From Kaistella haifensis DSM 19056 (GTDB lineage Bacteria; Bacteroidota; Bacteroidia; Flavobacteriales; Weeksellaceae): a DNA stretch of 64,000 bases. Each line of letters begins with the position of its first letter. Positions within the stretch are counted from its first letter, which is position 1. The position numbers were made by a program, and so were the translations under genes. This document shows positions 35,979 to 45,519 of this stretch, piece after piece. The DNA is taken from assembly GCF_000735695.2 (NCBI RefSeq), contig NZ_JASZ02000010.1, positions 1 to 64,000 on the forward strand. The letters run 5' to 3'. The notes below the pieces were generated by a model, which made no database searches, was not told the origin of the DNA, and saw only the letters and a program-made list of their open reading frames with translations.

Positions 35979-37061
35979 ATGTCACAATCAAACAATTACT
36001 GCGTCATTATGGCAGGAGGAATAGGAAGCAGATTCTGGCCAATGAGCACTCAAAAATATCCAAAACAATTTCAGGACATTTTAGGAACCGGTCGAACGAT
36101 GATTCAGCAAACCTACGACAGAATCAGCCAAATCGTTCCAAAAGAAAATATCTTCGTTATCACTAATAAAGAGTATGTTGACCTTACCGAACAGCAATTA
36201 CCAGAACTGAATTCCGAAAATATTGTTGGCGAACCGATGATGAAAAACACGGCGGCTTGCAACCTTTATATGGCAAAAAAAATTGCCGATAAAAACCCGG
36301 AAGCCAATATGATTGTTTTGCCTGCGGATCATTTGATTTTAAAGGAAACTGTTTTTCTGCAAAAAGTGGAACTGGCTTTTGAACTTGCTTCCCAAAACGA
36401 TTATTTGATTACTTTGGGAATTACCCCAACACGCCCAGATACAGGCTATGGATACATTCAATTCGAAGAGAATAAAAATGCTGAATACTACAAAGTAAAA
36501 ACATTTACAGAAAAACCTAATTTAGAAATTGCAAAAACGTTCTTGGAAAGTGGGGATTTTCTTTGGAATGCAGGAATTTTTATTTGGAATGTAAAATCGA
36601 TCTTGTTGGCATTCGACCAGCATCTTGAAGAAATGTCCCAACAATTCCTTAGTTGCGAATACAACAGCAAATCCGAGGAACAATGCATCGAACTGATTTA
36701 TCCGAAAGTGAACAAAATTTCGATCGACAATGGCATATTAGAAAAAGCAAAAAATGTATATGTAATTCCCGCGGATCTAGGTTGGAGCGACCTCGGAACG
36801 TGGACTTCCGTGTATGAGAACGCACAGAAAGACGAGAACAATAACGCGCTAAAATCCAAGCATATACTTTCTTACAATTCAAAAGGAAATATCATTCGGT
36901 TGAAAAACAACAACAAAGCTGCTATTATCGATGGTTTGAATAACTATATTATCGTGGATACCGACAAAGCTTTACTTATTTGTCCACGAGAAAATGATCA
37001 ATTGATCAAAGATTATGTTCAGGATTTAAAAACTGAAAAAAAAGGCGACAAATATCTTTAA
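35979..37061 (+). CDS. manC: Mannose-1-phosphate guanylyltransferase
   Basis: A 360-residue nucleotidyltransferase making GDP-mannose for surface polysaccharide. The signature VIMAGGIGSRFWPMSTQKYPKQF begins at residue 8, followed by FTEKPNLEIAK (about 168-178), GDFLWNAGIFIW (about 188-199) and the LGWSDLGTW motif (about 266-274). It lacks the C-terminal phosphomannose isomerase domain of bifunctional enzymes. The frame extends upstream to 35907 inside sprT; ATG 35979 fits the family start and follows the sprT stop by two bases. Confidence 0.93.
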   Translation: MSQSNNYCVIMAGGIGSRFWPMSTQKYPKQFQDILGTGRTMIQQTYDRISQIVPKENIFVITNKEYVDLTEQQLPELNSENIVGEPMMKNTAACNLYMAKKIADKNPEANMIVLPADHLILKETVFLQKVELAFELASQNDYLITLGITPTRPDTGYGYIQFEENKNAEYYKVKTFTEKPNLEIAKTFLESGDFLWNAGIFIWNVKSILLAFDQHLEEMSQQFLSCEYNSKSEEQCIELIYPKVNKISIDNGILEKAKNVYVIPADLGWSDLGTWTSVYENAQKDENNNALKSKHILSYNSKGNIIRLKNNNKAAIIDGLNNYIIVDTDKALLICPRENDQLIKDYVQDLKTEKKGDKYL

Positions 37062-37081
37062 AAAAGAAAAAGCATTCAATC

Positions 37082-37117
37082 AAATCCCGTGGTCATGTTC
37101 GGGATTTTATTTTTTTT
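37082..37117. terminator. Terminator between manC and the glycosyltransferase gene
   Basis: AAATCCCG (37082-37089) pairs with CGGGATTT (37100-37107) and is followed by TATTTTTTTTT. It serves manC; the opposite gene ends at 37117. Confidence 0.75.
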
Positions 37118-38082
37118 TAAATTTTAGCGTTTATCTTTTGAATATCAATCTCTTGCAAGCACGCCCAATCGCCGCGGAAACATTCCTTATCGCCAAACAC
37201 CGAACATGGTCGGCAAGTTAGATCTTTCACTTCAATAACATCATCAATGCTTTGTCCGTAACCTAAAAATCCGGCGAAATAATGCGTGGAACCCCAAACC
37301 GAAACACAGCGCGTTCCCACTAAACTTGCCAAATGCATATTCGCCGAATCCATGGAAATCATTGTTTTTAGTTTTGAAATTTTTTGAAGTTCATCGCTGA
37401 TAGAAAGTTTTCCGGCAAGATTTTCGGTATTAGGAATTTGTGTTGCCCAATTTTCTAATATTTCAGATTCACTTTTACCACCACCAAAAAAATAAAGCTT
37501 ATCTTTTTTTGCGATGAGTTTCGCCAGTTCAAATGACTTCTCCAAAGGCAACATTTTTCCTTGATGCTGCGCAAAAGGCGCAAATCCAATTCCAACTTTT
37601 TCCGCAGAAATTGAACGATATTGATGCGATAAATTTACCTTAAAACCCATTGCTCGGAAAACATCTGCGTAGCGTTCTGTAGTAGGTTTCAGTGGCTTTT
37701 TCTCAAGATTGTTTATGTCGGTAAGTTTCTTTTTTTCCTCTTTTCCTTTATCCAAGACAAAAACTTTTTGACCATTTAATTTAAAGAAAACATTGAGCAA
37801 CTTGGTTCTAATAACATCGTGTAAATCAGCAACATAATCAGGTTTAAATTCTTTTCTCAATTGCTTTGATAACTTGTGTATTCCGAAAATCCCATTATAA
37901 TCATCTACCTTTATTCCTTTGAAAATAAGATTCGGAATACCATGAAATAAATCCTTGAAATTGCTTCGGGAAACCATCACCACTTCTACTTCGGGATTTT
38001 GTTCGAGGAATTCGGTGATCACAGGAACAGTCATCGCTACATCACCAAAAGCGGAAAACCGATAAGCTAAAATTCTGATCAC
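37117..38082 (-). CDS. Glycosyltransferase family 9 (heptosyltransferase-like)
   Basis: A 321-residue GT-B enzyme of family 9, which adds heptose or related sugars to lipopolysaccharide core. The N-terminus MIRILAYRFSAFGDVAMTVP has the GD acceptor loop, and the C-terminal MISMDSANMHLASLVGTRCVSVWG motif (about 238-261) is the donor-binding site. The start is a GTG that overlaps the sufE stop (GTGA), so it is translationally coupled to sufE. The sugar transferred is unknown. Confidence 0.9.
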   Translation of the reverse strand: MIRILAYRFSAFGDVAMTVPVITEFLEQNPEVEVVMVSRSNFKDLFHGIPNLIFKGIKVDDYNGIFGIHKLSKQLRKEFKPDYVADLHDVIRTKLLNVFFKLNGQKVFVLDKGKEEKKKLTDINNLEKKPLKPTTERYADVFRAMGFKVNLSHQYRSISAEKVGIGFAPFAQHQGKMLPLEKSFELAKLIAKKDKLYFFGGGKSESEILENWATQIPNTENLAGKLSISDELQKISKLKTMISMDSANMHLASLVGTRCVSVWGSTHYFAGFLGYGQSIDDVIEVKDLTCRPCSVFGDKECFRGDWACLQEIDIQKINAKI

Positions 38083-38498
38083 TTTTTCAATTGATATGCG
38101 ACTGCGTAAAACTTAATTTGTTTGGTCATCGCCATCAATCCGTTGGCTCTGGAAGGCGAAAGAAACTCCTGTAAACCGATATCGCTAATAAATTGAAAAT
38201 CGGAATCTAAAATTTCCTGAGTGGAATGTCCGCTGTAAATCGAAACCAATAGCGAAACAATTCCTTTTGGCAAAATACCGTCGGAATCAGCATTGAAGTA
38301 TAATTTTCCATCAGAAAACTCTGCATCGATCCAAACTTTGGATTGGCAGCCTTTTATTAAATTGGAATCGGTTTTTTTATCCTCGGGAAGTCCTTTCAGC
38401 TCTTTCCCCAAATCGATAATATATTCGTATTTCTGTTCCCAATCGTCAAGAAAGGCAAATTCTTCTACTATTTCCTGCTGTTTTTCTTTGATGGTCAT
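38079..38498 (-). CDS. sufE: Cysteine desulfurase activator SufE
   Basis: A 139-residue SufE protein that accepts sulfur from the cysteine desulfurase SufS for Fe-S cluster assembly. The active cysteine is Cys51 in LIKGCQSKVW. Typical motifs are YEYIIDLGKELKGLPEDKK (25-43) and FLSPSRANGL near residue 114-123. No other suf gene is nearby. It has its own promoter box in the 39-base gap after the upstream glycosyltransferase gene. Confidence 0.95.
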   Translation of the reverse strand: MTIKEKQQEIVEEFAFLDDWEQKYEYIIDLGKELKGLPEDKKTDSNLIKGCQSKVWIDAEFSDGKLYFNADSDGILPKGIVSLLVSIYSGHSTQEILDSDFQFISDIGLQEFLSPSRANGLMAMTKQIKFYAVAYQLKK

Positions 38499-38517
38499 TT
38501 CTCAAAATCTATTTGTG

Positions 38518-38525
38518 CAAAGATA
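38518..38525 (-). promoter_or_regulatory. Promoter -7 box for sufE
   Basis: Minus-strand TATCTTTG fits TAnnTTTG, 19 bases before the sufE ATG. It separates sufE-GT9 from the upstream glycosyltransferase gene. Confidence 0.5.
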
Positions 38526-38537
38526 AGGAAATGTGAT

Positions 38538-39635
38538 TTAGAAATTCTCTTTTGCTACTTTTTCGAAAAGATTGACGATTTTAGGCTCTTCATTTTCCCA
38601 GCAAAGTTCAGCTGCTGCTTTATTTAAAGGGTTTTCATAGAAAGATTTCCCTTTTTCGAGAACGATTTTTACTCGATCAGCAAGTTCTTCATAATTGCGA
38701 ATCTTTTCACCTACCTGAAAATGATCAACTACTTTTCTCATTTCTGGAAAGTCGGAAACCACGACCGGAATTCTTGCCTGAATATAATCCGAAACCTTAT
38801 TCGGCATTGAAAAATAATAACTCAAACCATTATTTTCTTCGATACTGAGCCCAACATCAGCTTTTCTGCTAATTTCTCGAAGTTTTTCGGGAAGCAATTT
38901 TCCAATAAATTTCACTTGGTTTTCTAGCTTTAAATCCTTTGTTAAAGCCAAATATTCTTTTTTTTTGGGTCCATCACCGGCAATCCAAAGTTCTGCATTT
39001 TCGATAAATTTCATCGCGGGAATCATTTTATCCAAACCTCTAGAAGGATTGATAACTCCCTGATAAAGAATAACTTTCGGTGAATTTATTTGAGAATAAT
39101 CCTGTAGATTTGCTGTTTTTCTAGGGAAATTCTGTACCACAGTCGGCCTTTCGATTTCGTAGGTTTTTGTGAACCAATCTGCGTAACTTTCGCTCGCCGT
39201 CATCATATAACGGAGTTTGGGAACAACGAAAGATTCCAACGCACGCCAAATTTTTTGAGTGAATCTTCCATTTACCGACGGCATTTCGGTAAAAATTTCA
39301 TGGCTATCAAAAACTAATGGAATATTGAATTTCTTTGAAATCAAATAATTCGGCAATAGTGTATCGAGGTCATTAGAAAGAAGAATGGTGTTCATGTTGG
39401 CTTTGCGGAGCAATTCATGGTAAAGTTTCATTTGAAATTCAACATACGCAAACTTCAAAACCTTAGATTTCAACATGATTCTGGAGAAAGGATAATCTCT
39501 CTTCATTTCGGGCAATCCGCACCAATTATTTCCAATAAGCTCAGGTTGAAAACCGTTTTCAGATAATGTTCTACAAACCTTTTCTACACGTTGGTCTGTA
39601 CATAAATTATTGAAAACGCTTACCAAAACTTTCAT
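38538..39635 (-). CDS. Glycosyltransferase (GT-B, family 4-like)
   Basis: A 365-residue GT-B glycosyltransferase. The N-terminal half (to about 170) contains the TDQRVEKVCRTL segment typical of flavobacterial family 4-like enzymes and FDSHEIFTEMPSV; the C-terminal half has VILYQGVINPSRGLDKMI (about 189-206), LWIAGDGPKKKEY (about 216-228) and the E-x7-E-like SIEENNGLSYYFSMPNKVSDYI. Acceptor and donor are unknown; surface polysaccharide or lipid glycosylation is likely. It lies nine bases downstream of the small membrane protein gene. Confidence 0.9.
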   Translation of the reverse strand: MKVLVSVFNNLCTDQRVEKVCRTLSENGFQPELIGNNWCGLPEMKRDYPFSRIMLKSKVLKFAYVEFQMKLYHELLRKANMNTILLSNDLDTLLPNYLISKKFNIPLVFDSHEIFTEMPSVNGRFTQKIWRALESFVVPKLRYMMTASESYADWFTKTYEIERPTVVQNFPRKTANLQDYSQINSPKVILYQGVINPSRGLDKMIPAMKFIENAELWIAGDGPKKKEYLALTKDLKLENQVKFIGKLLPEKLREISRKADVGLSIEENNGLSYYFSMPNKVSDYIQARIPVVVSDFPEMRKVVDHFQVGEKIRNYEELADRVKIVLEKGKSFYENPLNKAAAELCWENEEPKIVNLFEKVAKENF

Positions 39636-39644
39636 CTCGGCAAA

Positions 39645-39863
39645 TTAGTTCTTTTTCACCAAATGATAAATTTGGATAAAGCATAGGATGGCATTCGGGA
39701 TGATAATTGGCCAAAGATAATCACTGAAAACTCCGTAGATTACGAACAAAATGCATCCTATCAAATTTACAATCCTGATTTTATTGATGTCTTTGAGAAT
39801 AAAACTTAGCACGACGAAAAAAGATGCGCCATAGCCTATAAAGTTGGTGATTTCAGGGTTCAT
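39645..39863 (-). CDS. Three-helix small membrane protein (YgjV/SemiSWEET-like)
   Basis: A 72-residue protein with three closely spaced membrane helices (about 6-24, 28-46, 50-68). The plan GYGASFFVVLSFILKDINKIRIVN...CILFVIYG...WPIIIPNAILCFIQIYHL is like flavobacterial proteins often named after uroporphyrinogen decarboxylase by mistake and like half-transporters of the SemiSWEET or YgjV type; function is unknown. The frame extends to 39926, but ATG 39863 (MNPEITNFIGYG) matches the start expected before the first helix. Confidence 0.65.
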   Translation of the reverse strand: MNPEITNFIGYGASFFVVLSFILKDINKIRIVNLIGCILFVIYGVFSDYLWPIIIPNAILCFIQIYHLVKKN

Positions 39864-39958
39864 GCTATATATTTGGATAGCAAACCTAATCATTTTGAAC
39901 GGAATAGGAAAATTTTTTACTGCCATAAAGTCATTATTTACTTTTGGTAAAGTATTTG

Positions 39959-39966
39959 TAACTTTG
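39959..39966 (+). promoter_or_regulatory. Promoter -7 box for clpC
   Basis: TAACTTTG fits TAnnTTTG, 54 bases before the clpC ATG. No CIRCE or CtsR-type operator repeat was seen around it. Confidence 0.45.
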
Positions 39967-40020
39967 ATAGAGCAATTAAAAACTCAAGAATGTTTTTAAT
40001 GATAATTTTGAACAAATATT

Positions 40021-42540
40021 ATGGATTATAAATTTTCAAGTGGTTTGGATCAAGTTTTCCAACACAGCAAAAGCGAAGCGAGAAGATTACAAAGCGAGTT
40101 CCTCAATACGGAGCATTTCCTTCTGGGAATCATCAAAACCGAGAACTCTGCCAAAGAAATCTTGCAGAATCTGGGAGCAGATTTAACTCAAATTAGAAGG
40201 AAAATTGAAACCATGTCGGTATCGGGTCTCAACCCTTTTTCACCAGACAACGATCGAATTTCCTTTACCAAAATGGCGGACCAAGCAGTAAAACGTTCGG
40301 AACTCGAATGCAGGCAATACCAAAGTTCGGAAATCAATACCGTTCATTTACTTTTAGGGATTTTATATAAAGCTGACGATCCTACGACCAATATTCTTGG
40401 CTCCTATGATGTCGATTACGAAAGAGTTACAAAAGAGTATCAAATGATGCTTAAAAATTCTGGTCAAGATCCGAAAATGAGTGCTTATGATGATGATGAA
40501 GAGCGCGAAGAATTCGGACAAATGCGCAAACCAACCGGCAACATCGGAACAGGTAAAAGTAAAACCCCGACTTTGGACAATTTCGGAAGAGATTTAACTG
40601 CGCTTGCGAGAGACGGAAAACTCGATCCAGTAATTGGTCGTGAGAAGGAGATCGAAAGGGTTTCTCAAATTTTGTCGAGGAGAAAGAAAAACAATCCACT
40701 TTTAATTGGTGAGCCTGGTGTCGGTAAATCTGCTATTGCGGAAGGTTTGGCACTACGAATTCAACAGAAAAAAGTTTCTCGTGTCCTTTTCGGAAAACGT
40801 GTGATTACTTTAGACCTTGCAAGTTTAGTAGCAGGGACCAAATATCGTGGCCAATTCGAAGAGAGAATGAAAGCCATCATGACCGAGCTAGAGAAAAACC
40901 GCGACGTGATTCTCTTTATTGATGAGCTTCACACCATCGTGGGAGCCGGAAGTTCTACCGGAAGTTTAGATGCTTCGAATATGTTTAAACCCGCTTTGGC
41001 TAGAGGCGAAATTCAATGCATAGGAGCGACAACCCTTGATGAATACAGACAATACATCGAGAAAGATGGAGCGCTGGAAAGACGTTTCCAAAAAGTAATG
41101 GTGGAACCTACTTCTGTGGAAGAAACCGTACAGATTTTAAATCAAATTAAAGACAAATACGAAGATCATCACAACGTAAATTATAGCGATGAAGCAATTT
41201 TAGCTTGTGTAAATCTTACGTCAAGATACATTACCGATCGTTTCCTACCGGATAAAGCTATTGATGCGATGGATGAGGCTGGTTCTCGTGTTTATATTAA
41301 GAACATGAAAGTTCCTAATGAAATCATCGATCATGAGAAAAAAATAGAGGAAATAAAAGACCAAAAACATCAAGCAGTAAAAAGACAAGATTATCTAGAA
41401 GCCCGAAAACTGAAAGATGAGGAGGAAAGATTACAGATCGAACTGAATATTGCTCAAGAAGCTTGGGATAAAAATGTGAAAGAAAAGAAAGAACTCGTTA
41501 CCGAAGAAAGCGTTGCAGAAGTTGTTTCCATGATGAGTGGAATTCCTGTAACGAAAGTAGGCAAAAATGAGCTCGATAAATTGTCACAAATGGATGCGAT
41601 GCTCAATGGTAAAGTTATCGGCCAAGAAGATGCGGTAAAAAAGGTAGTAAAAGCCATCCAAAGAAACCGTGCCGGATTGAAAGATCCTAATCGACCAATC
41701 GGAACTTTTATTTTTCTAGGAACCACCGGTGTTGGTAAAACCGAGCTTGCTAAAGTGATGGCCCGCGAACTTTTCGATTCGGATGAAGCGTTGATCCGCA
41801 TCGACATGAGTGAATACATGGAAAAATTCGCTGTTTCCAGATTAGTAGGCGCTCCTCCGGGATATGTGGGCTACGAAGAAGGTGGACAGCTGACCGAAGC
41901 AGTTCGCAGAAAACCATATGCCGTGGTACTTTTAGATGAGATTGAAAAAGCGCATCCGGATGTATTCAATATTCTGCTTCAGATTTTGGATGAAGGTTTC
42001 GTTACCGATTCTTTAGGAAGAAAAATTGATTTTAGAAATACCATTATCATTTTAACTTCCAATATTGGAACACGCGATCTTAAAGATTTCGGCGACGGTG
42101 TAGGATTCGGAACTTCCGCGAAAAAATCCAACACCGATGCAAGAGCGAGAAGCACCATTGAAAATGCTCTTAAAAAAGCATTTGCTCCAGAATTCCTCAA
42201 CAGAATTGACGATATCGTGATCTTCAACTCATTAGCAAAAGAAGACATCACTAAAATCATCGATTTGGAATTGAGCAAACTTTACAAACGTCTTGAAAAA
42301 TTGAATTATCACGTTGAACTCACCCAAGAAGCGAAAGAATTTATCGCAGAAAAAGGTTGGGACAAAGATTTCGGTGCAAGACCGCTGAAAAGAGCCATCC
42401 AAAAATACATCGAAGATTTATTGGCGGAAATGCTCGTGAACAAGCAGCTTGCGGAGGGAGAAACCGTTATTTTAAATGTCAACGAAGCCAAAGACGGACT
42501 CGCCCAAGAAACTGTAAAAAAGAAACAAAACGCAAAATAA
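40021..42540 (+). CDS. clpC: ATP-dependent Clp protease ATP-binding subunit ClpC
   Basis: An 839-residue AAA+ unfoldase that feeds proteins to ClpP. Clp N-domain repeats (about 1-145); first AAA+ module with Walker [10 protein letters not shown] at about 230; UVR-type middle region at about 438-475 ([20 protein letters not shown]); second AAA+ module with Walker [10 protein letters not shown] at about 567 and Walker [21 protein letters not shown] segment in the second module (GDGVGFGTS) is the ClpP-docking loop, so it should work with ClpP rather than as a ClpB disaggregase. Monocistronic, followed by a strong terminator. Confidence 0.96.
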   Translation: MDYKFSSGLDQVFQHSKSEARRLQSEFLNTEHFLLGIIKTENSAKEILQNLGADLTQIRRKIETMSVSGLNPFSPDNDRISFTKMADQAVKRSELECRQYQSSEINTVHLLLGILYKADDPTTNILGSYDVDYERVTKEYQMMLKNSGQDPKMSAYDDDEEREEFGQMRKPTGNIGTGKSKTPTLDNFGRDLTALARDGKLDPVIGREKEIERVSQILSRRKKNNPLLIGEPGVGKSAIAEGLALRIQQKKVSRVLFGKRVITLDLASLVAGTKYRGQFEERMKAIMTELEKNRDVILFIDELHTIVGAGSSTGSLDASNMFKPALARGEIQCIGATTLDEYRQYIEKDGALERRFQKVMVEPTSVEETVQILNQIKDKYEDHHNVNYSDEAILACVNLTSRYITDRFLPDKAIDAMDEAGSRVYIKNMKVPNEIIDHEKKIEEIKDQKHQAVKRQDYLEARKLKDEEERLQIELNIAQEAWDKNVKEKKELVTEESVAEVVSMMSGIPVTKVGKNELDKLSQMDAMLNGKVIGQEDAVKKVVKAIQRNRAGLKDPNRPIGTFIFLGTTGVGKTELAKVMARELFDSDEALIRIDMSEYMEKFAVSRLVGAPPGYVGYEEGGQLTEAVRRKPYAVVLLDEIEKAHPDVFNILLQILDEGFVTDSLGRKIDFRNTIIILTSNIGTRDLKDFGDGVGFGTSAKKSNTDARARSTIENALKKAFAPEFLNRIDDIVIFNSLAKEDITKIIDLELSKLYKRLEKLNYHVELTQEAKEFIAEKGWDKDFGARPLKRAIQKYIEDLLAEMLVNKQLAEGETVILNVNEAKDGLAQETVKKKQNAK

Positions 42541-42563
42541 TTTTGCAATATTGAATCATAAAA

Positions 42564-42606
42564 AAAAGCCTTGTCAATTCATTTCGACAAGGCTTTTATT
42601 TTTTTA
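42564..42606. terminator. Bidirectional terminator between clpC and tadA
   Basis: AAAAGCCTTGTC (42564-42575) pairs perfectly with GACAAGGCTTTT (42586-42597), flanked by an A run and ATTTTTTT. It serves the convergent genes on both sides. Confidence 0.88.
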
Positions 42607-42616
42607 AGCGGAACAA

Positions 42617-43048
42617 TTATCTTTTACTTTTAAAGAAATTTTTCACGAAATCGGAACATTCATTCTCCATCACACCAACTACCAATTCGGTTTTTGGATG
42701 CAGCGATAAATTTTTATTAATGAAACCACGCTGCTCATCTCTCGCTCCGATAACCACTTTGGAAATTTGCGACCAATTCAGCGCTCCGCAGCACATTACA
42801 CAAGGTTCGAGCGTAACATAAAGCGTACAATTTTGAAGATACTTTCCGCCCAAATAATTTGCCGCAGAAGTAATCGCTTGCATTTCTGCATGAGCCGTAA
42901 CATCGTTTAAAGCTTCGGTAAGATTATGTGCTTTTGCGATCACTCGATTGTTGGAAACGATGATGCATCCGATGGGCACCTCATCTTTTTCCAAAGCAAT
43001 TTGCGCTTCCTGAAGCGCTAATTTCATATAATATTCGTCGGTAAACAT
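42617..43048 (-). CDS. tadA: tRNA adenosine(34) deaminase TadA-like
   Basis: A 143-residue zinc deaminase that converts A34 to inosine in tRNA-Arg(ACG). Zinc and catalytic residues: His53 and Glu55 in TAHAEM, Cys83 and Cys86 in EPCVMCCGAL. The NRVIAKAHNLTEALNDVTAH segment (35-53) and the C-terminal SKVVIGARDEQRGF motif fit TadA more than guanine or cytosine deaminases. The gene lies 33 bases downstream of the TonB-C-like gene and may be cotranscribed with it. Confidence 0.92.
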   Translation of the reverse strand: MFTDEYYMKLALQEAQIALEKDEVPIGCIIVSNNRVIAKAHNLTEALNDVTAHAEMQAITSAANYLGGKYLQNCTLYVTLEPCVMCCGALNWSQISKVVIGARDEQRGFINKNLSLHPKTELVVGVMENECSDFVKNFFKSKR

Positions 43049-43081
43049 TCTTTGTTAATAGTTTAAAAAAAGTGAAAAACT

Positions 43082-43711
43082 TTACTCAAAATTCATGGCT
43101 AAAGGCAAACGAAACCTGTAGCGAACAGCAGTTCCGTTGACAACCGCGGGAGAAAATTTCTCTGGTAAAAGATATAATGCGATCTCAGCCTGCCTGTTGA
43201 AAGTGAAATTGTCTCCTTCCGCACGTACACTGCTGATGCTTCCATCTTTTTCAACGACGAAAACTACGTTGGTTTTTAATAGTTTTTGGTCTGGTAAAAC
43301 CGAGTCTGAATAAAACAAATCAGCAACTTGTTTTCTCAGCGTTTCGAAGCCTCCGGGATAGGTTGCTTGTTCGTTCAGCATTTGCTTTTGTGGATTTTCA
43401 GCGTGATCGATCGTGGTTTTTCTAGAGGCTATTCTGTCTAAATCTTCCCGATTTTTAACTTTAATTAAAGTTGCAATAAAAGCAGTATTCTGAATGCTGT
43501 CGAGCTTCACCATAAACTCCGAAAAATTCTCCTTGATGCTTCTTTTTTCTTCATAATTTGTTTCGGAATCAAATTTTTTTTTAAATTCATTATTCAACAT
43601 AAAACGTTGATAATCAAAATAATCTTTCGTTATTTTAAACTCCTGGTTTTGCTGGGCTTGCAAAAAAAACCAACTCAGTACAAAAAGGAAATAAAGTAAT
43701 TTTTTGGTCAC
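43082..43711 (-). CDS. Secreted TonB-C-like domain protein
   Basis: A 209-residue exported protein. Signal peptide about 1-20 (ending FFLQAQ), a helical charged middle (about 25-100) and a C-terminal domain (about 115-209) resembling the TonB C-terminal fold: YPGGFETLRKQVADLFY, VVFVVEKDGSISSVRAEG and a PEKFSPAVVNGTAVRYRFRLPL ending. True TonB has an N-terminal membrane anchor and Pro-rich linker; both are missing. Such free TonB-C proteins are common in flavobacteria and of unknown function. The start codon is GTG at 43711. Confidence 0.75.
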   Translation of the reverse strand: MTKKLLYFLFVLSWFFLQAQQNQEFKITKDYFDYQRFMLNNEFKKKFDSETNYEEKRSIKENFSEFMVKLDSIQNTAFIATLIKVKNREDLDRIASRKTTIDHAENPQKQMLNEQATYPGGFETLRKQVADLFYSDSVLPDQKLLKTNVVFVVEKDGSISSVRAEGDNFTFNRQAEIALYLLPEKFSPAVVNGTAVRYRFRLPLAMNFE

Positions 43712-43749
43712 TGTTTTTTATATTATGTGGTAAAATTACTTAAAAAATT

Positions 43750-43786
43750 CAATAAAAAAATCCCATCAAAAAATTGATGGGATTTA
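43750..43786 (-). terminator. Terminator of the rplY gene
   Basis: AAATCCCATCAA (43758-43769) pairs perfectly with TTGATGGGATTT (43774-43785). On the minus strand it is followed by TTTTTTTATT. It separates rplY from the TonB-C-like gene. Confidence 0.85.
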
Positions 43787-43805
43787 TTTTACTATTTCGA
43801 GAAAA

Positions 43806-44444
43806 TTATTCTGCGCTTGTAGCTTCTACTGCTGGTGCTTCACCTTCTGCTGCAGTTTCTTCTTCATCATCATCTTCTACTGCTGCACCACCTTTCATTG
43901 CGGTTCTAGACATCTTCACCGCAACTACTACGGCATTGTCTGGATGCATGAATGTGAAACCATCAGTTTTGATATCTCCAACATAAAGTTTGTTACCAAT
44001 TTTAAGAGGTGTAACATCTACCACGATTTCGTCTGGTAAGTTAGCAGGAAGTGCTTTCAACTTCAATTTTCTGAAAGATTGACGAAGTGCACCACCGGAA
44101 ACAACCCCTTTTGCACGACCGGTAAGTCTTACAGGAACTTCCATCACCACTGGCTTATCGTCAGCTAATTGATAGAAATCTGCGTGAAGAATTTTGTCGG
44201 TGATTGGGTGAAACTGGATGTCCTGAAGTACTGCAGGAATAGTTTGTCCGTCAACCTCAATAGATACCGTGTGTGCGTCGGGAGTATAAACCAAACCTTT
44301 GAAAGATCTTTCTTCAGCAGAAAAATTTAAAGTTTCGGTTCCTCCGTAAACAACACAAGGAACTAATTCAGCATCACGTAAAGCTTTAGTAGACTTTTTG
44401 CCCACGCTTTCTCTTTTTGTACCTTGAATTGTAATTGATTTCAT
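43806..44444 (-). CDS. rplY: 50S ribosomal protein L25/general stress protein Ctc
   Basis: A 212-residue long-form L25 (TL5/Ctc) that binds 5S rRNA. The N-terminal L25 domain (about 1-95) starts [20 protein letters not shown]; the C-terminal beta domain (about 100-185) includes [21 protein letters not shown] 25-residue acidic and Ala/Glu-rich tail follows. It lies downstream of prs, the usual flavobacterial pairing, but has its own -7 box, so it may be made both alone and with prs. Confidence 0.95.
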   Translation of the reverse strand: MKSITIQGTKRESVGKKSTKALRDAELVPCVVYGGTETLNFSAEERSFKGLVYTPDAHTVSIEVDGQTIPAVLQDIQFHPITDKILHADFYQLADDKPVVMEVPVRLTGRAKGVVSGGALRQSFRKLKLKALPANLPDEIVVDVTPLKIGNKLYVGDIKTDGFTFMHPDNAVVVAVKMSRTAMKGGAAVEDDDEEETAAEGEAPAVEATSAE

Positions 44445-44472
44445 TATAATAAATTAAAAAATTTTAAGGGTG

Positions 44473-44480
44473 CAAAGATA
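44473..44480 (-). promoter_or_regulatory. Promoter -7 box for rplY
   Basis: Minus-strand TATCTTTG fits TAnnTTTG, 28 bases before the rplY ATG and within the gap after prs. Confidence 0.5.
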
Positions 44481-44491
44481 AAGATTATTTT

Positions 44492-45430
44492 TTAAATAAT
44501 AAATTTATCGCTGATCGATTTGTGTTCGTGTACCATTTTCATTACATCTGCAAATAATTCTGCACATGAAAGCACTTTTATTTTGGACGATAATTCGCTT
44601 TTCACAGGAATGGTATCGGTTACAATAACTTCTGAAATTTTAGATTTTTCTATATTTTCATAAGCTTTGCCTGATAGAACCGCATGCGTTGCCATTGCAC
44701 GAACGCTTTTCGCGCCTCTTTCCATTAGAATATCGGCAGCTTTGCAAAGTGTTCCCGCAGTATCGATCATATCATCGATCAGGATCACATTTTTTCCTAC
44801 GACATCTCCAATTAGGAACATTTCTTCGATTACATTTGCTTTTTTTCTTTCTTTGTAAGCAATTACGACTTCTGCACCAAGATGACCTGCGTAATTTTTT
44901 GCTCTTTTCGCTCCTCCCATGTCAGGTGAGGCGATCGTAAGGTTATCTAATTGTAATGATTGAATATATTCAATAAAAATTGAGGAAGCATAAAGATGAT
45001 CTACTGGAATTTCAAAGAATCCCTGAATTTGATCTGCATGCAAATCCATGGTCATAATTCTTGTTGCACCCGCTGCAGTTAGAAGATTTGCAACCAATTT
45101 TGCTCCTATTGGTGCTCTTGGTTTGTCTTTTCTATCTTGTCTAGCCAAACCATAGTATGGTAGAACCACTGTAATGCTTTTAGCAGATGCTCTTTTGGCG
45201 GCATCAATCATTAATAGAAGTTCCAAAAGATTGTCTGCCGGTGGGAAAGTAGATCCTATTAAAAAAACCCTTCCTCCCCTAACGGATTGATCCAAAACTG
45301 GTTCAAATTCTCCGTCACTAAATTCTTGGAAATTGATTTTCCCCATTTCCTGCCCATAGTGTTGAGCAATTTTTTCCGCCAAAACTTTACTGGTTCTTGT
45401 GGAAAAGAGATAACTTGCCTGATCAGCCAT
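44492..45430 (-). CDS. prs: Ribose-phosphate pyrophosphokinase
   Basis: A 312-residue class I PRPP synthase that makes phosphoribosyl pyrophosphate from ribose 5-phosphate and ATP for nucleotide, His and Trp synthesis. Motifs: FSDGEFEPVLDQSVRG near the start, YYGLARQDRKDKPRAPI (about 93-109) with the flexible-loop basic residues, MDLHADQIQGFF (about 126-137) and the PRPP loop VILIDDMIDTAGT (about 212-224). Length is normal. Own promoter directly after the terminator of the upstream gene. Confidence 0.96.
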   Translation of the reverse strand: MADQASYLFSTRTSKVLAEKIAQHYGQEMGKINFQEFSDGEFEPVLDQSVRGGRVFLIGSTFPPADNLLELLLMIDAAKRASAKSITVVLPYYGLARQDRKDKPRAPIGAKLVANLLTAAGATRIMTMDLHADQIQGFFEIPVDHLYASSIFIEYIQSLQLDNLTIASPDMGGAKRAKNYAGHLGAEVVIAYKERKKANVIEEMFLIGDVVGKNVILIDDMIDTAGTLCKAADILMERGAKSVRAMATHAVLSGKAYENIEKSKISEVIVTDTIPVKSELSSKIKVLSCAELFADVMKMVHEHKSISDKFII

Positions 45431-45450
45431 TTTTACTTTTTTTAGATGTG

Positions 45451-45458
45451 CAAATTTA
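45451..45458 (-). promoter_or_regulatory. Promoter -7 box for prs
   Basis: Minus-strand TAAATTTG fits TAnnTTTG, 20 bases before the prs ATG and eight bases past the preceding terminator stem. Confidence 0.55.
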
Positions 45459-45465
45459 AAAAAAT

Positions 45466-45495
45466 AAAACCACTGGAAAGAATTCCGGTGGTTTT
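45466..45495 (-). terminator. Terminator of the SGNH lipoprotein gene
   Basis: AAAACCACTGG (45466-45476) pairs with CCGGTGGTTTT (45485-45495) with one G-T pair. On the minus strand it is followed by ATTTTTTT. It ends the FadL-lipoprotein unit. Confidence 0.85.
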
Positions 45496-45519
45496 AAAAT
45501 TAATCATTGAATATTACTT

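Noticed and set aside
39645-39863. Naming the small membrane protein uroporphyrinogen decarboxylase, as is common for such sequences
   Set aside because: A 72-residue three-helix protein cannot be that soluble enzyme of about 340 residues; the name is a propagated error.
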